64,000 nucleotides of DNA from Tranquillimonas sp964472855 (GTDB lineage: Bacteria; Pseudomonadota; Alphaproteobacteria; Rhodobacterales; Rhodobacteraceae): positions 1 to 64,000 of the forward strand of contig CAYYMJ010000003.1 of NCBI GenBank assembly GCA_964472855.1, given 5' to 3'. The notes below the pieces were generated by a model that did not search any database, was not told the origin of the DNA, and saw nothing but the letters and a program-made list of their open reading frames with translations. A program made the position numbers and the translations under genes. Below are positions 59,502 through 64,000 of the stretch, in pieces. The first letter of the stretch is position 1. Each line of letters starts with the position of its first letter.

Positions 59502-60101
59502 TCATCGGCGCGGTCCCACGATGTCGGGGCTCGACCCGGACGCGGCCCAGTCGGGTTCGAACCCCAGAACCTCGGTTCCGGCGGGAATGGCGGGGTTGAA
59601 CAGGCGGTTGTGGGCCAGCGTGGCGCGGTGAAGCGGATTGTGCGGCGCCAGTCGCCAGACCTTGCAGGCCAGGTCGAACCGCTGCGCGTAGGCTTCGAAT
59701 ACCAACGTCACACGCCCGGCGGCATGCAGTTGCGCCGCCCCGGCCGAGCCCGGCGGAAAGGTCGCCGTCAGGATATCCGAGAAATCGCGGTGCTTCTGGT
59801 AATAGCTGGCCGACAGGAACCGCAGCGCCGTTTCGCGCACCTGCGCGGGGTCGTTGGTCTTGCGGAACATATGCTCAAGCTCGGGCAGGTCGCTGTGACC
59901 GGGCACCTTGTTGAGGATGGTGATGACATGGCCCATGGGCTGGGGCTGGCCCGGCAGCGTCACCGCCGGCGTCACCGCATCAGACGGGCGGCCATCGTGA
60001 TCACGCAGCATCATCAGCCGGGCATGGCACTGCCATTTCAGAAAGCCGTCGCGCAGCGGGTGGTGCGCATGGCTTGCGCCCAAGGTCGCCGCGACGCTCA
60101 T
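59502..60101 (-). CDS. Protein of unknown function in the methylamine cluster (199 aa)
   Basis: 199-residue soluble protein with no signal peptide or membrane segment and no motif I can assign. It is rich in histidine near the N-terminus (GASHAHHPLRDG, WQCHARLMMLRDHDG) and contains aromatic-rich helices (LRFLSASYYQKHRDFSD). Its start overlaps the nitrilase-family gene by ATGA, and it ends 60 bp before tmm, so it is co-transcribed with the methylamine genes. The histidine clusters could bind a metal, but this is speculation. Confidence 0.65.
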   Translation of the reverse strand: MSVAATLGASHAHHPLRDGFLKWQCHARLMMLRDHDGRPSDAVTPAVTLPGQPQPMGHVITILNKVPGHSDLPELEHMFRKTNDPAQVRETALRFLSASYYQKHRDFSDILTATFPPGSAGAAQLHAAGRVTLVFEAYAQRFDLACKVWRLAPHNPLHRATLAHNRLFNPAIPAGTEVLGFEPDWAASGSSPDIVGPRR

Positions 60102-60946
60102 GCCACGTCCCTTTGCGTGCCGTCCGCCGCCCGATAGGCGCGGTCATGGTCCAGCGAGGGGATGCGGGCGCGCGCAGCGTCGGCATCGTCAAGGTCGATG
60201 CGCGCCTGCACCACGCCCGGCAGGTCGCCGCCGTCGGCAATGACATCGCCCCAGGGCCCGACGATCAGGCTGTGACCATAGCATTCACCGCCGCCGGGCA
60301 CGGCGCCGACCGCGCAGGCACTGACCATGAAGGCGCCATTCTCGATGGCCCGCGCCCGGTTCAGAACATGCCAGTGCGCGGCACCGGTGGTCTTGGTAAA
60401 GGCCGCCGGGGCGGTCAGGATATTGGCGCCCGACTGTGCCAGCGCGCGGAACAGATGCGGAAACCGCAGGTCATAGCAGATGGTATGGCCGATCACCGCG
60501 TCGCCAGCCCGATGCGTGACCGCAACCCGCCCCGGGCTGACGGTGGCGCTTTCGCAATAGCTCTGGGATGCCGAAAGCCTGATGTCGAACAGGTGGATCT
60601 TGTCATAGCGCCCGGTGATGTTGCCCGATGGGTCGATCATCAGGCCCCGGTTCAAAAGCTTGCCCTCGGGCCCCGGGACCGCGACCGACCCGACCATGAC
60701 CGCCACGCCGTGGCCGGCGGCAAGGTCGCGCAGAGCGGCAACGACCGGATGGGCGTTTTCGGGCGCGGCCGGCGGAACCAGCCGCGCGCCATCGGACCGC
60801 AGGCCACCGCAATATTCGGGCAGGAACAGCATCTTTGCCCCCGCCTGAACGGCGGCCGTGGCCAATGGTATCGCCTCGCCGATCGCGGTTGCGAAATCGG
60901 GCATCGGCCTTGTCTGAAGGCAAGCGATATCCAGTAGCCGTGCCAT
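60098..60946 (-). CDS. Carbon-nitrogen hydrolase (nitrilase superfamily, omega-amidase-like)
   Basis: 282-residue amidase with the complete Glu-Lys-Cys triad: E in MLFLPEYCGG, K in GRYDKIHLFD and C in HTICYDLRFPHLF. The YDLRFP wording matches the Nit2/omega-amidase branch that hydrolyses alpha-keto-glutaramate and similar mono-amides. In a pathway built on gamma-glutamyl amides, hydrolysis of an amide side product is a sensible role, but that is inference. It is coupled by ATGA to genes on both sides. Confidence 0.85.
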   Translation of the reverse strand: MARLLDIACLQTRPMPDFATAIGEAIPLATAAVQAGAKMLFLPEYCGGLRSDGARLVPPAAPENAHPVVAALRDLAAGHGVAVMVGSVAVPGPEGKLLNRGLMIDPSGNITGRYDKIHLFDIRLSASQSYCESATVSPGRVAVTHRAGDAVIGHTICYDLRFPHLFRALAQSGANILTAPAAFTKTTGAAHWHVLNRARAIENGAFMVSACAVGAVPGGGECYGHSLIVGPWGDVIADGGDLPGVVQARIDLDDADAARARIPSLDHDRAYRAADGTQRDVA

Positions 60947-61359
60947 CAGAACTTCATGTAGGCCTTTCTGAGGGTCGCCAGCGGGTGCCTGTCGGACATC
61001 TGGAACTTGATCAGCAACTCGCGCGCGATCATGTCGCGGTCTTGCTGGTTGTCCGGCAAGGCGATGCTGTCGGGGATACGCACCCAGCCATTGTTGTTGC
61101 GATCGAAGACGGCGGGCCGGCTTTCTTCATAGCCCATGTGAACGTCTTCCAGCCAATTCAGATCGTTCCAGCCCATGACCTCCATGTATTTGGCCAGGAA
61201 AGGCGTGATGCGCGCGTAATCGGGCACAAGGTTGACGTCATAGCGATAGCCGATGTGCTGGCCGATTTCCTTTTCACGTTCCGACGCCAGCCCGTCGGCA
61301 TCGTTGATGAACTGGTCGACATCCGTGATTTCAGAGCCGCGATACTGTTTTCCAGCCAT
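60946..61359 (-). CDS. Small conserved-looking protein between mgsC and the amidase (137 aa)
   Basis: 137-residue soluble, acidic protein with many aromatic and aspartate residues (ITDVDQFINDADG, NLVPDYARITPFLAKYMEVMGWNDLNWLEDV). It has no signal or membrane segment, and I cannot name the family. It begins 12 bp after mgsC and overlaps the amidase start. Its tight placement among the N-methylglutamate synthase genes suggests an accessory role there. Confidence 0.7.
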   Translation of the reverse strand: MAGKQYRGSEITDVDQFINDADGLASEREKEIGQHIGYRYDVNLVPDYARITPFLAKYMEVMGWNDLNWLEDVHMGYEESRPAVFDRNNNGWVRIPDSIALPDNQQDRDMIARELLIKFQMSDRHPLATLRKAYMKF

Positions 61360-61371
61360 GTCCAGTGCTCC

Positions 61372-62733
61372 TTACAGGTGGTGGTAGTCTTCGACGCCGA
61401 CGGTATGGCTGGTGCCTGCCAACGGAACGCCGGCCATGGCCGAGGCTTCCATCGTCAGGGCCGCCAGATCCTCGGGTTCGAGGCTGTGCAGATGCGTCTT
61501 GCCGCAGGCTCGGGCGAAAAGCTGGGCCTCGATCGTCAGCGTGTGCAGGAAGTTATAGACCCGCTCGGCCGCTTCGTCGGGGTCAAGCCGCGCGCGCAGC
61601 ACCGGGTCCTGCGTTGCCACGCCGACCGGGCAGCGCCCGGTGTGGCAGTTATAGCAATGGCCCGGTTCGGCCCCGATTTCTTCGGGATAGTTGGCCTCGG
61701 GGATGTCCTTGTTGCAGTTCAGCGCCATCATCATCGAATGGCCCAGCGCGATGGCGTCGGCCCCAAGCGCGATCGCCTTGGCCACGTCGGCGCCGTTGCG
61801 GATACCGCCGGCATAGACAAGGCTGACTTCGCCGCGCTTGCCCAGGTCGTCGATGGCCTTGCGGGCCTGACGAATGGCCGCCATGCCGGGAACGCCGGTT
61901 TCTTCGGTGGCAAGGTGCGGACCGGCGCCGGTCGACCCTTCCATCCCGTCGATATAGATCGAGTCGGGATCGCATTTCACCGCCATGCGCACATCGTCAT
62001 AGACCCGCGCCGCGCCCAGTTTCAGCTGAATCGGGATCTGCCAGTCGGTGGCCTCGCGGATCTCCTGGATCTTCAGCGCCAGATCGTCGGGGCCCAGCCA
62101 GTCGGGGTGACGGGCCGGCGACCGCTGGTCGATGCCGGCGGGCAGACTGCGCATCTCGGCAACCTGGTCGGTGACCTTCTGGCCCATCAGGTGCCCGCCA
62201 AGCCCGACCTTGCAGCCCTGACCGATGAAAAACTCGCAACCGTCAGCCAGCACCAGGTGGTTGGGGTTGAAGCCATAGCGCGACTGGATGCACTGATAGA
62301 ACCATTTCGAGCTGAAGCGACGTTCGTCCGGGATCATGCCGCCTTCGCCCGAACAGGTGGCGGTGCCGGCCATGGTGGCGCCACGGGCCAGCGCGGTCTT
62401 GGCCTCGTAGCTGAGCGCGCCAAAGCTCATGCCGGTGACATAGACCGGGATGTCCAGTTCCAGCGGGCGCTTGGCCCGGGGGCCGATCACGGTCTTGGTT
62501 TCGCATTTCTCGCGATAACCCTCGATGACAAAGCGGGTCAGCGTGCCGGGCAGGAACGTCAGATCGTCCCAGTGCGGGATTTTCTTGAACAGCGAAAAGC
62601 CACGCATCCGGTAACGGCCAAGTTCAGACTTGATATGGATGTCGTCGATGACGCGGGGCGGGAAAATGAAGCTGTCGCCGATGCGGTTCACATCGCGGTC
62701 CAGCGGTTTCTTGATTGGGCTTCCGTCAGCCAT
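61372..62733 (-). CDS. mgsC: N-methylglutamate synthase FMN/Fe-S subunit
   Basis: 453-residue FMN subunit that, with MgsA and MgsB, transfers the methylamine group of gamma-glutamylmethylamide to give N-methylglutamate. The FMN barrel is seen in VYVTGMSFGALSYEAKTAL and AGGIRNGADVAKAIALGADAIALG, and the 3Fe-4S cluster in CYNCHTGRCPVGVATQDP. It is paralogous to the glxD product (21408-22832), sharing the YREkC...TVIG, GxEGGMxxxER and VDQRS/IDQRS blocks but differing in the N-terminus and in the loop before the cluster. It follows mgsB by 70 bp. Confidence 0.9.
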   Translation of the reverse strand: MADGSPIKKPLDRDVNRIGDSFIFPPRVIDDIHIKSELGRYRMRGFSLFKKIPHWDDLTFLPGTLTRFVIEGYREKCETKTVIGPRAKRPLELDIPVYVTGMSFGALSYEAKTALARGATMAGTATCSGEGGMIPDERRFSSKWFYQCIQSRYGFNPNHLVLADGCEFFIGQGCKVGLGGHLMGQKVTDQVAEMRSLPAGIDQRSPARHPDWLGPDDLALKIQEIREATDWQIPIQLKLGAARVYDDVRMAVKCDPDSIYIDGMEGSTGAGPHLATEETGVPGMAAIRQARKAIDDLGKRGEVSLVYAGGIRNGADVAKAIALGADAIALGHSMMMALNCNKDIPEANYPEEIGAEPGHCYNCHTGRCPVGVATQDPVLRARLDPDEAAERVYNFLHTLTIEAQLFARACGKTHLHSLEPEDLAALTMEASAMAGVPLAGTSHTVGVEDYHHL

Positions 62734-62787
62734 GTCGTTCTCCTTGCGGGGATGAGTGAAACCACCCCTCCTGCGCGTGCGCAGAAC

Positions 62788-62801
62788 GGGCGTTCGCGCC
62801 C
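62788..62801. other. Short GC hairpin after mgsB
   Basis: GGGCG-TTCG-CGCCC, a five-pair stem closed by a UUCG-type loop, directly after the mgsB stop on the minus strand. It may stabilise the mRNA end; too short for a confident terminator. Confidence 0.4.
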
Positions 62802-62803
62802 AT

Positions 62804-63673
62804 CTAGAGGATCAGCTTCTTCTCAGAAGGCTCGAGATTGTCGTAGTTCCACAGCTGCTTGCCGGCGACGATCTTGGTGAAGTGATCGACACCCTTGTCC
62901 GGCATCATGCCGTATTGCGTCAGCTTGCGGGTCAGCCAGTCCTTGTCGCGCTGGGTCATCTCGGCCTTGACCGCGTCGACACCGCAGGACTTGATGCTGC
63001 CGCCCACGAAGATCGTGCCGTCATACATCGAATCGCCAAGGTTCTTGCCGGCATTGCCGCATACGACCATCCGGCCGCGCTGCATCATGAAGCCCGACAA
63101 GGCGCCGGTGTCGCCGCCAACCAGGATCGTGCCGCCCTTCATGTCGATCCCGGTCCGGGACCCGACCGAGCCACGGCAGACCAGGTCGCCACCGCGCAGT
63201 GCCGCGCCAAAGGTCGACCCGGCGTTCTTTTCGATGACGATCGTTCCGGCCATCATGTTTTCGCCGCACGACCAGCCGACCCGGCCGGTGATGCGCACGT
63301 TGGGGCCGTCGATCAGCCCGACCGCGAAATAGCCGGTCGAGCCTTCGATGATCAGGTTCAGCCGGTTCAGAATGCCGACGCCCAGCGAATGCATGCCGCG
63401 CGGGTTCTGCAGAACGATGGTGCCGAAGCCTTCGTTCATCAGGTCGCGGATCGAGGCGTTGACCTCGGTCGTGGTCTTGCCGTCGCAGTCCAGTTCGGTC
63501 CGCTTGTTATAGTCGACCGTGGGCGCCCACGGGTAGGTGAACCGCTCTTCCGCGTCGCGGTCGAACTCGACATACAGCGACTTGCCGGTCAGCTGTTCGG
63601 TGCGCATGCCAAGCGCGGTCACGCGCTCTTCCTGCGACATCGCCTTGAGATCGGCGTCGCTCACGCTTGCCAT
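62804..63673 (-). CDS. mgsB: N-methylglutamate synthase GXGXG subunit
   Basis: 289-residue beta-helix (GXGXG) subunit. Repeats include GRVGWSCGENMMAGTIVIEKN, GAALRGGDLVCRGSVG and GKNLGDSMYDGTIFVGG. A 60-residue N-terminal segment (ALGMRTEQLTGKSLYVEFDRD) is absent from the paralogue at 22817-23509. Its start overlaps the end of mgsA by about 13 bp. It bridges the amidotransferase and FMN subunits. Confidence 0.9.
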   Translation of the reverse strand: MASVSDADLKAMSQEERVTALGMRTEQLTGKSLYVEFDRDAEERFTYPWAPTVDYNKRTELDCDGKTTTEVNASIRDLMNEGFGTIVLQNPRGMHSLGVGILNRLNLIIEGSTGYFAVGLIDGPNVRITGRVGWSCGENMMAGTIVIEKNAGSTFGAALRGGDLVCRGSVGSRTGIDMKGGTILVGGDTGALSGFMMQRGRMVVCGNAGKNLGDSMYDGTIFVGGSIKSCGVDAVKAEMTQRDKDWLTRKLTQYGMMPDKGVDHFTKIVAGKQLWNYDNLEPSEKKLIL

Positions 63674-64000
63674 ACACGGACCTCCTCATCATACGGGTCA
63701 TAAGTGTCGATTTCTTCGGGAAGGATCGCCCGGATCGCCACTTCTTCCGAAGCCATCGCGATCAGGTCGTCGCTTTCGTAAAGCACCAGCGGTTTGGCCG
63801 CCATCGTGTCCTTGGCCATGCCCAGCTGGTCCTTGGTGCAGACCAGATAGGTGAACACGCCGTCGATTTCCTCGATCGAGCGGCGCAGGCTGTCTTCAAG
63901 GCTGACACCGTTGGCCAGATTGTGGGCGGTGTAGACCGCCAGCAGTTCACTGTCGCAATCCGACTGGAACCGGTGGCCCTTGCGCTCCATCTGTCGGCGC
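63661..64000 (-). CDS. mgsA: N-methylglutamate synthase amidotransferase subunit, cut by the window edge
   Basis: C-terminal 113 or so residues of a class II glutamine amidotransferase domain. The frame stays open through the window edge at 64000, so the start and the nucleophile cysteine are outside. The readable part has CDSELLAVYTAHNLANG, the EEIDGVFTYLVCT block and TMAAKPLVLYES, which correspond to the end of the paralogous GlxB at 23661-24605 (NDSELIAVW, SIDGVFTYM, FAMKPLVV). It is the first of the three mgs genes, overlapping mgsB. Confidence 0.88.
   Translation of the reverse strand, partial: RRQMERKGHRFQSDCDSELLAVYTAHNLANGVSLEDSLRRSIEEIDGVFTYLVCTKDQLGMAKDTMAAKPLVLYESDDLIAMASEEVAIRAILPEEIDTYDPYDEEVRVWQA

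Overview
The window looks like draft sequence from a GC-rich alphaproteobacterium of the Rhodobacteraceae (marine Roseobacter type). This rests on a near-canonical trimethylamine/TMAO cluster (tmm, tmoXVW, tdm, gmaS, mgsABC), on tightly packed operons whose genes meet at ATGA overlaps, and on an intergenic element seen three times that is built around a GGGGCGCTGCCCC core. Two 100-N gaps are present. One (23517-23616) is flanked by an exact 55-bp duplication and is almost certainly a scaffolding artefact.

Layout. 1-7.5 kb: end of a sugar-acid dehydratase (IlvD/Edd), an acyl-CoA synthetase, an ABCB-type exporter, tRNA-Gly(UCC), a membrane-anchored cytochrome c and an HD-domain protein whose ligand pattern resembles the diiron oxygenases. 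7.9-18.6 kb, all minus strand: one long operon carrying three bacterial microcompartment (BMC) shell proteins (BMC-T, BMC-H, EutN-type pentamer), a CoA-acylating aldehyde dehydrogenase, an opine-dehydrogenase-like oxidoreductase, a malate/lactate dehydrogenase with an unusual N-terminal extension, a Rid protein lacking the catalytic arginine, a glutamine-synthetase-family ligase, and a molybdenum hydroxylase trio with a MoaD-like carrier. 18.7-25.4 kb: a sarcosine-oxidase-like flavoprotein, a DUF6455-type protein, a class I amidotransferase, a three-subunit glutamate-synthase-like enzyme (GlxBCD type) and a FadR/GntR regulator. Four near-identical palindromes (consensus ATWCTGKATMCAGWAT) sit in the promoters of the shell operon, the flavoprotein, the DUF6455 gene, the glx operon and the regulator, so they probably form one regulon.

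The most interesting reading is that 7.9-25.4 kb encodes an amine-degrading metabolosome. The GS-like ligase would make a gamma-glutamyl amide, the GlxBCD-like enzyme would turn it into an N-substituted glutamate, and an oxidase or dehydrogenase would release an aldehyde that the BMC aldehyde dehydrogenase converts to acyl-CoA inside a shell. This parallels the N-methylglutamate pathway, whose own genes (gmaS, mgsABC) lie 25-40 kb away in the same window as a paralogous set.

25.4-39.1 kb: a surface-polysaccharide locus with unusual parts: a degenerate ABC ATPase with membrane and C-terminal extensions, an HlyD adaptor, two DUF3131 proteins, a cellulose-synthase-like glycosyltransferase, a STAS-nucleotidyltransferase fusion, an acyltransferase and an OmpA-like protein. 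39.1-48 kb: a nitroreductase, a TRAP transporter with a class IV aminotransferase bracketed by two inverted 128-bp MITE-like elements (one beside the stump of a sugar ABC ATPase gene), an aldo/keto reductase, and a CoA-transferase/enoyl-CoA hydratase pair. Two TAAC-N6-GTTA palindromes sit in the reductase/transferase divergent promoter.

48.2-64 kb: ammonium transporter and a 55-aa membrane peptide, then gmaS. On the minus strand follow mgsA-mgsB-mgsC, a small unknown protein, a nitrilase-family amidase, a second unknown protein, tmm, tmoX, tmoV, tmoW and tdm. Together they oxidise trimethylamine to TMAO, import TMAO, demethylate it to dimethylamine plus formaldehyde, and convert monomethylamine through gamma-glutamylmethylamide to N-methylglutamate. 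Dimethylamine monooxygenase and N-methylglutamate dehydrogenase are not in the window.
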